A stretch of DNA of 64,000 nucleotides from Glycomyces buryatensis (GTDB lineage: Bacteria > Actinomycetota > Actinomycetes > Mycobacteriales > Micromonosporaceae). The notes under the pieces are model-generated. The model did no database searches, was not told the origin of the DNA, and saw only the letters and a list, made by a program, of their open reading frames with translations. The translations under genes and the position numbers were made by a program. The first letter of the stretch is position 1. Every line of letters starts with the position of its first letter. This document shows positions 42,142 to 52,101 of this stretch, piece after piece. The stretch lies in assembly GCF_004912275.1 (NCBI RefSeq), contig NZ_STGY01000057.1:60850-124849 (forward strand), written 5' to 3'.

Positions 42142-43305
42142 ATGCAACCTGAGACCAAGGTCGGCCGGGCCGAGGCCGCCCGATGGAGCGGCGCGCTGGA
42201 CTTGTTGCGGCTATTGCGGACCGAGCCTGGGATCACCCGGACCGAGGCGGCGCGCGTGCTGCAGCTCACCAGCGGTTCGGCCACGGAGATCTGCGCCCGG
42301 CTGCGCGCCCTCGGCCTGCTTTCCGAACGCCCGGCCCGGCCCGGCGGACGCGGCCGCCCCACCTTCACGCTCCACGCCCACCCAGAGGGTCCACTCGCGG
42401 TGGCAGTCGACCTCCGGCACGCCGAATGGTGCGTCGCCGTGGGCGATCTGGAGGGGCGACTATCCGATGTGCGCACCGAGGCTCACCGGGACCGGAGCCC
42501 GGAGGCCGTGCTCGCCGCGATCGGCGGGGCCGTCAAGCGATTGAGCCGGCGTTACGGCCCACGGGTCCGCGCGGTGTCGGTGTCGGTGATCGCCACCGTC
42601 CAGCACCACCGCATCGCTCAGGCCAGCGGCCTGGGCTGGGAGGACGTCGAAGTCGCGCCGCTGATACCGGGCGTTTTGCAGCTGACGGGCAATAACGCCA
42701 ATCTCGCGGGCCTGGCCGAGGCGCGGCGCGTCCACCCGGACAAGACCCTGCTGTTCCTCACCGTCGAGGCCGGGGTCGGCGGGGTCTTCGTCGACCGCGG
42801 CCGGGCGATTACCGGGGCCACTGGGGCGGGCGGCGAATTCGGACACCTGCCCTTCGGTGACCCGTCGGTCACCTGCGGGTGCGGGGCCCAGGGCTGTTGG
42901 GAGACGGCCGTGGACGGCAGGTTCCTGGCCCGCCGTCTCGGCCGGGCCGAACCCGACGACCCGGGGGCCTTCCTTGCGTCGGTGCTCGCTGAGGACTCGC
43001 CGGAATCGCAAGCGGCCGTGAAGGAGAGCGCCGCCGCGTTCGGGCGTGGAACCGCGGGCCTGGTCAATGCCCTGGACCCCGAGATCATAGCCATCGGCGG
43101 AGCCGCCCCGGACCTCCGGCGAACCACCGGGCCGGTCCTCGACGAGGCCTATGGAGCGGCCCTCATGCACTTCCGCCGGAGCGATCCACCAGAGCTCCAG
43201 CGCGCCACGCTAGGAGAGGACGCCGCCCTGCTGGGGGCGGCCGACGCCGCCTTCGACGAGATCCTCACCGAATACGGCCTGAACACTTGGTCCGATTCCC
43301 ATTGA
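42142..43305 (+). CDS. ROK family transcriptional regulator
   Basis: A NagC/XylR-type regulator of 387 residues. The winged helix lies at 15-70 (GITRTEAARVLQLTSGSATEICARL). The ROK domain has FLTVEAGVGGVFVDRGR near 205, GEFGHLPFGD with the CGCGAQGCWETAVDG zinc motif near 245, and IIAIGGAAPDL near 315. GGTGGAGG precedes ATG 42142. Its ligand is unknown, and its likely target is the divergent MFS gene. It is not closely similar to the ROK protein at 23 kb. Confidence 0.9.
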   Translation: MQPETKVGRAEAARWSGALDLLRLLRTEPGITRTEAARVLQLTSGSATEICARLRALGLLSERPARPGGRGRPTFTLHAHPEGPLAVAVDLRHAEWCVAVGDLEGRLSDVRTEAHRDRSPEAVLAAIGGAVKRLSRRYGPRVRAVSVSVIATVQHHRIAQASGLGWEDVEVAPLIPGVLQLTGNNANLAGLAEARRVHPDKTLLFLTVEAGVGGVFVDRGRAITGATGAGGEFGHLPFGDPSVTCGCGAQGCWETAVDGRFLARRLGRAEPDDPGAFLASVLAEDSPESQAAVKESAAAFGRGTAGLVNALDPEIIAIGGAAPDLRRTTGPVLDEAYGAALMHFRRSDPPELQRATLGEDAALLGAADAAFDEILTEYGLNTWSDSH

Positions 43306-43367
43306 GCAGTATGGGGATCCGAATCGTCTGCTTCACCAGGCCGAACGCCGACCCGAGCCGACTTTGC

Positions 43368-43793
43368 TCACGCCGTGATCACGCCGTCATGCGATCCCGA
43401 ACTTCCGCTGTCGTCATAGGCCTGCCGGGACCGCGCAATTTCGTCCGCGTTGTCCCGACTCCACGCTTTCAATTGCCTCAATGGAATCGCGGCACTGCGG
43501 CCCAGATCGGTAAGAGAATATTCAACTCGCAATGGAACCTCGGGATAAACCTTGCGATTGACGAGGCCATCGGCTTCTAGCGCGCGCAAGGTCTGCGTGA
43601 GCATTTTGCGGCTTATTCCCTTTAGTCGCTGGCGCAATTCGCCGAACCGATGCGTGCGCACCTCCAGGGCGTCGATGATCAGGGCCGTCCACTTGTTCGC
43701 GAGCAGGTCGAGCACGCTTCGGCACTGGCACATCTCGTCGTAGAAATCGGTATCGGTACATTCCGGGGTAGCAGATTCAGCGATGTCAGCCAT
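43368..43793 (-). CDS. HxlR family transcriptional regulator
   Basis: A winged-helix regulator of 141 residues. CRSVLDLLANKWTALIIDALEVRTHRFGELRQRLKGISRKMLTQTLRALEADG is not written in full here, but CRSVLDLLANKW near residue 27 and SRKMLTQTLRALEAD near 60 define HxlR; RVEYSLTDLGRS is the wing. A CQC cluster at 25-27 and Cys15 could sense oxidants or quinones, unlike the HxlR protein at 32 kb. ATG 43793 has GAGGAAA 10 bases upstream. It is divergent from the unknown 493-residue gene and likely controls it. Confidence 0.9.
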   Translation of the reverse strand: MADIAESATPECTDTDFYDEMCQCRSVLDLLANKWTALIIDALEVRTHRFGELRQRLKGISRKMLTQTLRALEADGLVNRKVYPEVPLRVEYSLTDLGRSAAIPLRQLKAWSRDNADEIARSRQAYDDSGSSGSHDGVITA

Positions 43794-44010
43794 GGTTGCA
43801 TTTCCTCGTCGATTGTGGCTCTTGTCTCGCGCCGTAATTCGGGGGATGGATGCGTATTCGATTAGCTGCATGGTCACCTCCGGGTGACCAGGTTCCGCGA
43901 AAGTTCCCACTGTTCGGCGTGCCCCTAAGCATATACGTTCGAAGCACCAGTCGACCCCACCAAGGAAGCCGGTCGACTGCTTGCAACAACCTTCGCAAGA
44001 TGGGAATCGC

Positions 44011-45492
44011 ATGAACTCCACAGCGTCAACACCACCCGCGGCCCGTACCTTCACCACCGGTACTCTGCGCCGCGCTGTCATCGAGTACGCGATCGACCTG
44101 TGCGCCTGGCAAAGGACGGAGCTGTCCAAACGCCACCGCGCCGATGAAAACTACGTGCAGCGGCGGCCTTTCGCCGTGCACGGCAGCGATGACGTCTCCG
44201 GCCTCTGTGCCCGCATCGGGGCCCTCACCACCGGCCTGCTCGACGACTTCCCGGCCGCGGCAAGGGAATTCGTCGAACGCATGACGACGGCGATCCCGAC
44301 GCTGCGCGATCACCGCGCCGACGAGGCCGTCCTGCGCGAGCAGTTCGGGCGACTGTTCGCATTCCAATACCCGGCCGCGCCGCCCCGGTCCGGCGGCCTC
44401 ACCGTCGAGCCGGCCGAGGGCGGGATCCGGGTGCGCACCGGCGGCGGGGACTTCCTCGAAGCCATCGCCCGCCACCTGGCCGATGCCCGCGAACACGGAC
44501 ACCGGCCCACCGCCGACGAGACCCTCGCGGTGTACCTGGCCTACACGCTCATCAACGACGGCGACCGGTTGCCGATCCCCGCGAAGCCCTGGGGCAGCCC
44601 GGGATTCAGGGACATCCAGACCTACATGTCCGTCACCGACCCCGGCGAAGGCCACCTCCTCGGCACCACCCGCGACGCCACCTACCTCAACGGCGTCATC
44701 GTCCATGTCGAACACCTCGAACGCGGCATCACACAGAGCCGCGAGGACGTCGAGCCCTACCGCATCCCCAACCCCCCCCGGGTGATCTCCAGGGTCCGCC
44801 TCCACACCGGCACCATCGCGCCCGTCTCCTCCTATGTGGGCCGTCCCATGTTCGAAGGCAGTGTTCGCGATTCGATGCTCAAGACCGTCCACACCACCGC
44901 GGCGGCCTGCTCGTCGCTGTTCGGCGACGGTCTCACCGAGTGCAAGCTCGCCATCGAGCGCATGACGGCCACCGAGGCCGTCGAGTTCATGAGCGCCATC
45001 GTCGGCAACGTCAGGCGCGATCGCCACCGCCAGGTGCTCTCGGCCGCGTTCAACCTGAACACGCCGATACTCGATGACCGGGTGGAGACCCTGCGCGCCA
45101 ACGGAGGACGGCCGCAGCTCGCCGCCGACCGCTACTCGATCGGCCTGCTCGGCATCGAACTGGCCGCCGCCGGCGGCTTCGACAAGGTCACCTGGGACGG
45201 CACCGCCGACACCTACCCGAGCCGCTGCGTCATCGAGCAGCTCGCGTTCGAGCAGGCCGTCGCGCTCGTCCACCGCGCCCACGAGGCCGGACTGCTCACC
45301 TACTTCTCGGCCGGATTCCGCTTCGTGCACCCGGACCGCCACCAGCTGGAACTGATCGCCCAGCTCATCGACGCGGGCCAAATGATGCCCAATGTGGACC
45401 GAGTGTTCGGCTTCGGCGAGATCGCAGCGGCCCACCGCTACGGCGAACAGGGCCACGTCCGCGGCAAGCTGCTGGTGGACCTGACCCGGTAA
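44011..45492 (+). CDS. Conserved-looking protein of unknown function
   Basis: A soluble protein of 493 residues that I do not assign with certainty; it may belong to an uncharacterised actinobacterial family. No signal peptide or helix is present. Visible blocks are VIEYAIDLCAWQRTELSKRH near residue 24, TLAVYLAYTLINDGDRLPIP near 172, TTRDATYLNGVIVHVEHL near 220, VISRVRLHTGTIAPVSSYVGR near 256 and TYFSAGFRFVHPDRHQLELI near 430. ATG 44011 is preferred because the codons before it read as no protein; the ribosome site is weak. It is divergent from an HxlR regulator across 217 bases and ends at a strong bidirectional terminator, so it is a single regulated gene. Confidence 0.8.
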   Translation: MNSTASTPPAARTFTTGTLRRAVIEYAIDLCAWQRTELSKRHRADENYVQRRPFAVHGSDDVSGLCARIGALTTGLLDDFPAAAREFVERMTTAIPTLRDHRADEAVLREQFGRLFAFQYPAAPPRSGGLTVEPAEGGIRVRTGGGDFLEAIARHLADAREHGHRPTADETLAVYLAYTLINDGDRLPIPAKPWGSPGFRDIQTYMSVTDPGEGHLLGTTRDATYLNGVIVHVEHLERGITQSREDVEPYRIPNPPRVISRVRLHTGTIAPVSSYVGRPMFEGSVRDSMLKTVHTTAAACSSLFGDGLTECKLAIERMTATEAVEFMSAIVGNVRRDRHRQVLSAAFNLNTPILDDRVETLRANGGRPQLAADRYSIGLLGIELAAAGGFDKVTWDGTADTYPSRCVIEQLAFEQAVALVHRAHEAGLLTYFSAGFRFVHPDRHQLELIAQLIDAGQMMPNVDRVFGFGEIAAAHRYGEQGHVRGKLLVDLTR

Positions 45493-45522
45493 GCGAATAC
45501 GACGGCATCACCAAATCACCAA

Positions 45523-45570
45523 GTCGGCCCGGGCCCCTATCGGCCCGGGCCCCTATCGGCCCGGGCCGAC
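45523..45570. terminator. Bidirectional terminator with internal tandem repeat
   Basis: GTCGGCCCGGGCC and GGCCCGGGCCGAC form a perfect 13-bp stem. Between them a 16-bp unit (CGGCCCGGGCCCCTAT) occurs twice, so an alternative, shorter pairing with the middle copy is possible. It lies between convergent genes. Confidence 0.75.
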
Positions 45571-45585
45571 GCCGGTTCCACTTCG

Positions 45586-46536
45586 TCAGGTTTCGCCGAA
45601 GGTCCGGCGGTAGGCGCCGGGGGTGGTGCCCAGATGCGCCCGGAAGCGGCGACGCAGGTTGACCGCCGAGGCGAGTCCGACCCGGGTGGCGATGGATTCC
45701 ACCGGCAGGTCGGTCTGCTCCAGCAATACCCGTGCCGCGTCGAGGCGCTGGCCGAGCAGCCACTGCCCCGGGCTGGTGCCGAGCTGTTCGGTGAATCGCC
45801 GGGCGAGGGTCCGGCTGGACAGTCCGGCGTGTTCGGCGAGGCGATCGAGGGTCAGTCGGGTGTCGAGGCGGGAGGCGGCCCACTCCAGCAGCGGCGCCAG
45901 CGACTCGTCCGCCCTGACCGGTGCGGGCTGCGCGGCGTACTGGAGCTGGCTGCCCTCCCGGTGCGGCGGCAGCACCATGTTCCGGGCGATCTGCGCGGCG
46001 TAGGCCGCGCCGTGATCGGACCGCACCAGATGCAGGCACAGGTCGATGCCCGCGCCGGTTCCGGCGCTGGTCGCCACGTCGCCGTGATCCACGAACAGCA
46101 CGTCCGGGTCCGCCTGCACCGCAGGGAAGGTGGCGGCGAACCGGTCTGCGTGGCGCCAGTGGGTGGTGGCGCGGCGGCCGTCGAGCAGCCCGGCCTGCGC
46201 GAGGACGAACGCCCCCGTACAGATGGCGACGATCCTCGTCCCGCGATCGTGGGCGGCCCGCAGCGCCTCGATGACGGCTGGCGACGCCGACGCACCGTGC
46301 GGCTGCCAGCCGGGGACGACCACGGTGTCCGCCTCCCGCAACGCCTCCAGGCCCGCATCGACGAGCATTGCGAAGCCGACGGTGGTCTGCACGGCGCCGG
46401 GGCGCACGGCGCAGGTTCGGAAGCTGTAGCGCACCGGCACGTCCGTGTGGACCGTGCCGAAGACTTCAGCGGCGCAGGCGAGTTCGAAAGGCGGCTGGGG
46501 CGGGTTGAGTAGGGCCACCACCCGGTGAAGGCTCAT
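45586..46536 (-). CDS. GlxA-type AraC family regulator
   Basis: A regulator of 316 residues. Residues 1-180 form a DJ-1/PfpI (GATase1-like) domain with TVVVPGWQPHGA near 71, IVAICTGAFVLAQAGLLDGR near 99 and the cysteine of ICTGA. Residues 210-312 form the AraC double helix-turn-helix (LTLDRLAEHAGLSSRTLARRF, then VESIATRVGLASAVNLRRRF). This GlxA/FtrA type senses small molecules or carbonyl compounds. It is divergent from the alpha/beta hydrolase gene, 70 bases apart, which is its likely target. Confidence 0.92.
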   Translation of the reverse strand: MSLHRVVALLNPPQPPFELACAAEVFGTVHTDVPVRYSFRTCAVRPGAVQTTVGFAMLVDAGLEALREADTVVVPGWQPHGASASPAVIEALRAAHDRGTRIVAICTGAFVLAQAGLLDGRRATTHWRHADRFAATFPAVQADPDVLFVDHGDVATSAGTGAGIDLCLHLVRSDHGAAYAAQIARNMVLPPHREGSQLQYAAQPAPVRADESLAPLLEWAASRLDTRLTLDRLAEHAGLSSRTLARRFTEQLGTSPGQWLLGQRLDAARVLLEQTDLPVESIATRVGLASAVNLRRRFRAHLGTTPGAYRRTFGET

Positions 46537-46606
46537 GGCAGGAATATACCTGTAGATGTCTTTCCAGACTCTTGGCCGGGAGGTCGATTCCGGTCACCGT
46601 TGTCCC

Positions 46607-47446
46607 ATGAGTGAAACCGCAGAAACGAGAGTGTCGAGGACCGAGGTCCAGGTCGACGGCGAGACGGCCAGCTACCTGACCGCAGGGCAGGACGGTCCGG
46701 TCGTGCTGCTGCTGCACGGAACGTATTGGAGCCGGGTGTGGCTCCCGGTGATGGGCCGCCTCGCGGAGGCGGGGCTGCGGCCCATCGCGGTCGACCTGCC
46801 CGGGCTGGGGCGCTCGGGAGGCGAGCTCACCCTGGAGACGGCCACGGTCCCGGCGCTCGCGGACTGGGTGACGCGGTTCGCCTCCGCGCTGGGGCTCTCC
46901 GGGTCGATCGCCGTGGCAGGTCATGACATCGGCGGCGGTGTCGCCCAGCATCTCCTCGTCCACGGTGGAGTGGAGGTGCACGGGCTGGCCTTGGTCAACT
47001 CGGTCACCTACGACTCCTGGCCGGTGCCCGGCGTGGCCCGGTTCCGGGATCCGGAGGTCGTCGCGGCGACCACCGCCGAGGAGATGCTCGCAGCCCGCCG
47101 ACAGGCGGTGGCGACGGCGCTCGCCGGCGCCGCCACCGAACAGCGGATCGCCGACTATCTGGACCCGTGGACCGATGCGCGCGTTCGCCGCTCCTGGATG
47201 GCCATGGCCGGCGCGGCCGACAGCCGCTACACCCTCGATCTCGTTCCCGCGCTGCGGCGGTCCCAGGCGCCCAAGCTGCTGATCTGGGGCGAGGACGACG
47301 GCTTCCAGAAGGTGGAGTACGCCGAGAAATTCACCTCGGAGATCCCGCACTCGACACTCATGCGCATCCCGGACGCAGGACACATCCCCACGGAGAACGC
47401 CCCCGGCCGGATCGCCCGCGCACTCATCGACTTCTTCACGGCGTAG
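46607..47446 (+). CDS. Alpha/beta hydrolase with Asp nucleophile (epoxide hydrolase-like)
   Basis: An alpha/beta hydrolase of 279 residues. The oxyanion HGTYWSR is near residue 37. The nucleophile elbow is GHDIGG with Asp107, not Ser, as in epoxide hydrolases and haloalkane dehalogenases. LIWGEDDGFQ near 226 supplies the acid and AGHIPTENAPG near 258 the histidine. It probably attacks an epoxide or a halide. ATG 46607 is chosen; the ATG at 46556 would leave little promoter room next to the AraC-type gene. The GlxA-type gene is the probable regulator. Confidence 0.85.
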   Translation: MSETAETRVSRTEVQVDGETASYLTAGQDGPVVLLLHGTYWSRVWLPVMGRLAEAGLRPIAVDLPGLGRSGGELTLETATVPALADWVTRFASALGLSGSIAVAGHDIGGGVAQHLLVHGGVEVHGLALVNSVTYDSWPVPGVARFRDPEVVAATTAEEMLAARRQAVATALAGAATEQRIADYLDPWTDARVRRSWMAMAGAADSRYTLDLVPALRRSQAPKLLIWGEDDGFQKVEYAEKFTSEIPHSTLMRIPDAGHIPTENAPGRIARALIDFFTA

Positions 47447-47503
47447 GGGGTCATTCGGACAAGTTGTGGTGCCGACCTCAAGGACGAGGCCGGCTCGGGT
47501 TAA

Positions 47504-47522
47504 TGAGGTCAGGCTAACCTAA
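47504..47522. promoter_or_regulatory. DtxR/IdeR-type iron box
   Basis: TGAGGTCAGGCTAACCTAA matches 17 of 19 positions of the IdeR/DmdR consensus TTAGGTTAGGCTAACCTAA. It is about 60 bases upstream of the siderophore-binding lipoprotein, so the operon should be repressed by iron. Confidence 0.85.
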
Positions 47523-47582
47523 GGTTCGAGTCGGAAAGCGGTCTTGGCAGCCGCATCGGCCCGGATCAAAGGAACGAATCAG

Positions 47583-48629
47583 GTGAATATCGGCGCGCGC
47601 GCAATCCCCGCTGCTGTAGGGGCATCAATGTTGTTGGCGGTCCTGACCGGTTGCGGCGCATCCGAACCGGTACCAGAGCAGACCACCGTCGCCGGCGAGG
47701 GTGCGACGACCTATCCGCTGGTGGTCGAGAACTGCGGCGAGGAGGTCACCTTTGACGCCGCGCCGCAGCAGGTCGTCTCACTCGACCAGGGCTCGACCGA
47801 GATCCTCCTGTCGCTCGGCCTGCAAGACCGCATGGTCGGCACGGCGTCCTGGACCGACCCGGTGCGGGAGAACCTGGAGCAGGCCAACGCCGACGTACCC
47901 CGCCTGGCCGAGGAAGCCCCGACCTACGAGGTCGTCATGGGCACCGACCCCGACTTCGTGACCGCCTCCTTCGGACGCCACTTCGCCCAAGGCGGCGTGG
48001 CCGAGCGAAGCCGGTTCGCCGAGACGGGCATCGAGTCATACCTCTCGCCGACCGACTGTGACAATGGAATGAGCATCAACGGCGGCGGCACCCGCACCAA
48101 CGCGCTGACCGTCGACGCGCTCTACCAGGAGATCCGCGAACTCGCCCAGATCTTCGACGTTTCGAGCCGCGGCGAGGCGCTCATCGAAGAGCTCGAAGCC
48201 CGCCGCCAGGCGGCACTGGAAGACATCGAGGCCTCGGGCCTGTCGGTCGCGTTCTGGTTCTCCGATCTGAAGACGCCCTACATCGCCGGTGGGCTCGGCT
48301 CGGCGAACCTGCTGGCCACCGAGGTCGGCGCCGTGAACGTGTTCGCCGACCTCGACGACGACTGGCCGGCGACCACCTGGGAGACCTTCGTCGACCGGGA
48401 CCCCGACGTCCTCGTCCTGGGGGACCTCAGCCGCGAGCGCTGGCCCGGCGATCAGCTGCAGGAGAAGATCGACTTCCTCCAGACCGACCCGGTCACCGAA
48501 AACCTCACGGCGGTCACCGACGAACGGTTCATCGCCCTGCACGGGGCCGAGATGAACCCGTCGATCCAGATGATCGACGGTCTCGAAGCCCTCGCCGAAG
48601 GACTCCAGTCCTTCGAAGGAGCGCAGTGA
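47583..48629 (+). CDS. Iron-siderophore ABC transporter substrate-binding lipoprotein
   Basis: A FecB/FepB-type binding protein of 348 residues. The start is GTG 47583 with AAAGGA about 9 bases upstream. The signal ends at lipobox LTGCG near residue 23, so it is lipid-anchored. QVVSLDQGSTEILLSLGLQDRMVG near 63, DPDFVTASFGRHF and FWFSDLKTPYIAGGLGSANLLATEVGAVN near 220 follow the class III binding-protein fold. An iron box precedes it and FecCD and FecE genes follow. The siderophore is unknown, and no biosynthetic genes are in view. Confidence 0.92.
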   Translation: MNIGARAIPAAVGASMLLAVLTGCGASEPVPEQTTVAGEGATTYPLVVENCGEEVTFDAAPQQVVSLDQGSTEILLSLGLQDRMVGTASWTDPVRENLEQANADVPRLAEEAPTYEVVMGTDPDFVTASFGRHFAQGGVAERSRFAETGIESYLSPTDCDNGMSINGGGTRTNALTVDALYQEIRELAQIFDVSSRGEALIEELEARRQAALEDIEASGLSVAFWFSDLKTPYIAGGLGSANLLATEVGAVNVFADLDDDWPATTWETFVDRDPDVLVLGDLSRERWPGDQLQEKIDFLQTDPVTENLTAVTDERFIALHGAEMNPSIQMIDGLEALAEGLQSFEGAQ

Positions 48630-49692
48630 TCCTCAGCCCCACGCGGCCGGCGTCCGTCTCGGGGCAGTCGCCCCGGAGCGGAACGCGGCTGCGATTCCTC
48701 GGCATCGGCCTCGGCGCATTCACGCTGCTGCTGGTATCGGTCGGCGTGGCGATCACGCTCGGCCCCGCGGACGTGTCACTGGTCAATGTGCGCGACATCC
48801 TCCTCAACCACCTTGCGGGCGCGGACATCCCGATCCGGGTGTCGAAGGAGGCGATCGTCTGGGACGACCGCCTGCCGCGCGCCCTGGTGGCCGCGACCTG
48901 CGGCGCCGGCCTCGGCGTGTGCGGGGTGATCCTGCAATCGCTGCTGCGCAACCCCCTGGCCGACCCGTACGTCCTGGGCATCTCGTCGGGCGCCTCGACC
49001 GGTGCCGTCGTCGTCGCGATCCTCGGAGTCGGCCCGGCCGCCCTCGGCATCCCCGGCGGTGCGTTCATCGGCTCCATCGCCTCCTTCGCCGTCGTGCTGC
49101 TGATCGCCCGCCTGGCCGGAGGGAGCGACGACAAGGTGATCCTGGCCGGAATCGCGGTGACCCAGTTGTTCTCCGCACTGACCTCGTTCGTCGTCTTCGC
49201 CTTCGCCGATTCGGACGCGACCCGCGGCGTGATGTTCTGGCTGCTCGGCTCGCTCGAAGGCGTGCGGTGGGACGACGTAGCGCTGTGCGGACTCGCCGTT
49301 CTCGGCGGGATCGGGTTCTGCCTCTTGCGAGCCCAGGTCCTGGACGCGTTCGCGTTCGGCGACGATGTCGCGTCCTCACTAGGGGTCTCCGTCCGGCGAG
49401 AGCGCATCATGTTCATGACCGTCACCGCGCTGCTGACCGCGACACTCGTCAGCGTCGCCGGGGCCATCGGATTCGTCGGTCTCGTGCTTCCGCACGCGGC
49501 CCGGTTCTTCACCGGACCGCTCCACGTCCGCCTCGTGCCGGTGACCGCGCTCATCGGGGCGACCTTCATGGTCTGGGTCGACGCGATATCGCGCGTCGCC
49601 TTCTCGCCGTCGCCACTGCCCGTCGGCGTCGCCACCGCCCTGATCGGCGTGCCGGTGTTCATCGCCATCATGTTCCGCCGCAGGAGGGCCCA

Positions 49693-49696
<4 letters not shown>
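48626..49696 (+). CDS. FecCD family iron-siderophore ABC permease
   Basis: An integral permease of 356 residues with about nine or ten helices. DRLPRALVAATCGAGLGVCGVILQSLLRNPLADPYVLGIS is the FecCD hallmark; short forms RLPRALVAA near 92 and NPLADPYVLGISSGAS near 112 locate it. GAIGFVGLVLPHAARFF near 278 is the second signature. GTG 48626 overlaps the stop of the binding-protein gene (GTGA). A single permease gene implies a homodimer channel. Confidence 0.95.
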
Positions 49697-50481
<785 letters not shown>

Positions 50482-50550
50482 AATCCCCACGATGGAACCT
50501 GCGTTCGCAGCGTACATCCCTGCGGGCCTTCCCATATCGGCATATTGGTG

Positions 50551-50567
50551 ATTCAATGTATTTGAAT
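50551..50567. promoter_or_regulatory. Inverted repeat upstream of CE1-like esterase
   Basis: ATTCAA-TGTAT-TTGAAT, 6-bp arms, in the AT-rich 164-base gap before the esterase. A possible operator; no regulator is suggested. Confidence 0.3.
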
Positions 50568-50645
50568 ACTTAGTCGTCTCAATTAAGTGGCCGCTGGTCG
50601 GTGGAGGCGACTCGATCTGCCACCCTCCAGACAAGGAACATCTTC

Positions 50646-51971
50646 ATGGCATCAACCACCCGATTGCGCCGAGGCGCGATCACGGCCCTGGCTGCGATCA
50701 TCGCGGTCACGGCCGCGCTCGTCGTGCTGGTCGGACCGAAGCCCGCGTACGCCGCGCAGCTGACGCAGATCAGCGACTTCGGCGACAACCCCGGCAACCT
50801 CGGGATGTACCTGTACGTGCCCGACAATGTCACCGCGAACCCGGCAATCGTGGTGGGCAATCACTGGTGCGGCGGCTCCGGACCGGACTTCTACAACGGC
50901 AGCCAGTTCGACGAGCAGGCGGACCAGCACGGCTTCATCGTCATCTACCCGTCGGTGACCCGCGCCAGCAAGTGCTTCGACGTCGCCTCGCAGGCCTCGC
51001 TCAGCGGAACCGGCGGCGATTCGGTCAGCATCAAGTCGATGGTCGACCACGTGCTCGCCAACTACGGGGCCGACCCGAACCGGATCTTCGCCGCGGGCGT
51101 CTCCTCGGGCGCGATGATGACCAATGTCCTGCTGGGCGTCTACCCGGAGGTCTTCAAGGCCGGTGCGGCGTTCGCGGGCGTGCCCTTCACCTGCTTCGCG
51201 ACCGGCAACGACTCGGAGTGGAACTCCGAGTGCTCCGAGGGCAGGATCGACCGTACGCCGCAGCAGTGGGGCGACGCGGTCCGAAACGCCAACCCCGGCT
51301 ACACCGGGCCCTGGCCGCGGATGCAGCTGTGGCACGGCGTCAATGACGACGTGCTCCGCTACCCGAACTTCCAAGAGCAGATCGACCAGTGGACCAACGT
51401 CAACGGCACCGATCAGGTCGCCGACTACACCGATGTCCCGCAGGCGAACTGGACCCGGACTCGCTACGGCGGCACCGGCGGCCAGGCCCTGGTCGAGGCG
51501 ATCAGCATGGGGGACCAGGGGCACAACATTCCCCATCCGATCACCGAGACGCTGCGCTTCTTCGGCCTGACCACTTCTGCGCAACCGGGCGACTCCGTCG
51601 CGATCGTGGGTGCGGCGTCGAACCGGTGCGTGGACGTCCCGAACTCATCGACGAACGGGTCGCAGGCGCAGTTGTGGGACTGCTCGCAGCGCTCCGGCCA
51701 GCTGTTCGCCCGCACCTCCGCGGGTGAGCTGAAGGTCGGCGGCAAGTGCCTCGACGCGTCGGGCTGGGGTTCGACCAACGGCACCAAGGCGGTGATCTGG
51801 GACTGCTCGGGCGGCGCGAACCAGCGCTGGACCGTGAACTCGAACGGCACCATCACGAACGCTCACAACGGACTCTGCCTCGACGCCAACGGCGCAGGTA
51901 CCGCCAACGGCACCCAGATCATCCTCTGGACCTGCAACGGCGGCGACAACCAACGCTGGTCCCTCCGATAG
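50646..51971 (+). CDS. Secreted CE1-like esterase (PHB depolymerase fold) with ricin-type lectin
   Basis: An extracellular esterase of 441 residues. The signal peptide runs to about residue 36 (AYA). The catalytic domain at 45-305 is an esterase/PHB depolymerase (CE1) fold: NHWCGGSGPDFY oxyanion loop near 72, GVSSGAMMTN nucleophile near 151, LWHGVNDDVLRY acid near 227 and MGDQGHNIPHP histidine near 283. Residues 312-441 are a ricin-B (CBM13) trefoil with three QLWDC/VIWDC/ILWTC repeats. Relatives deacetylate xylan or cut feruloyl esters. ATG 50646 has AAGGAA upstream and a hairpin terminator follows. Confidence 0.92.
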   Translation: MASTTRLRRGAITALAAIIAVTAALVVLVGPKPAYAAQLTQISDFGDNPGNLGMYLYVPDNVTANPAIVVGNHWCGGSGPDFYNGSQFDEQADQHGFIVIYPSVTRASKCFDVASQASLSGTGGDSVSIKSMVDHVLANYGADPNRIFAAGVSSGAMMTNVLLGVYPEVFKAGAAFAGVPFTCFATGNDSEWNSECSEGRIDRTPQQWGDAVRNANPGYTGPWPRMQLWHGVNDDVLRYPNFQEQIDQWTNVNGTDQVADYTDVPQANWTRTRYGGTGGQALVEAISMGDQGHNIPHPITETLRFFGLTTSAQPGDSVAIVGAASNRCVDVPNSSTNGSQAQLWDCSQRSGQLFARTSAGELKVGGKCLDASGWGSTNGTKAVIWDCSGGANQRWTVNSNGTITNAHNGLCLDANGAGTANGTQIILWTCNGGDNQRWSLR

Positions 51972-51987
51972 GGACCCACCGTTGAGC

Positions 51988-52018
51988 CGAGGTGCCGGTC
52001 TGAACCCGGCACCTCGGT
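51988..52018 (+). terminator. Terminator after CE1-like esterase
   Basis: A perfect 12-bp stem (CCGAGGTGCCGG / CCGGCACCTCGG) with a 7-base loop and a TTT tail, 17 bases past the stop. Confidence 0.85.
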
Positions 52019-52063
52019 TTCGGAGCGTCCTGTCCTCACCTCTCGCGGCCTCGTGCGCTATAT

Positions 52064-52092
52064 TTGGTCGATCGTCTTGGACGATCGACCAA
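52064..52092. promoter_or_regulatory. TetR operator, perfect 13-bp palindrome
   Basis: TTGGTCGATCGTC and GACGATCGACCAA are perfect arms around TTG. The right arm ends in the CCAA that begins the AAGGAG ribosome site, so bound repressor covers the promoter and start region. Confidence 0.85.
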
Positions 52093-52101
52093 GGAGTGCT
52101 C

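Noticed and set aside
44026..45456. 476-codon minus-strand frame opposite the 493-residue protein
   Set aside because: Val/Gly/Asp-rich complement of a coding strand, with no start context.
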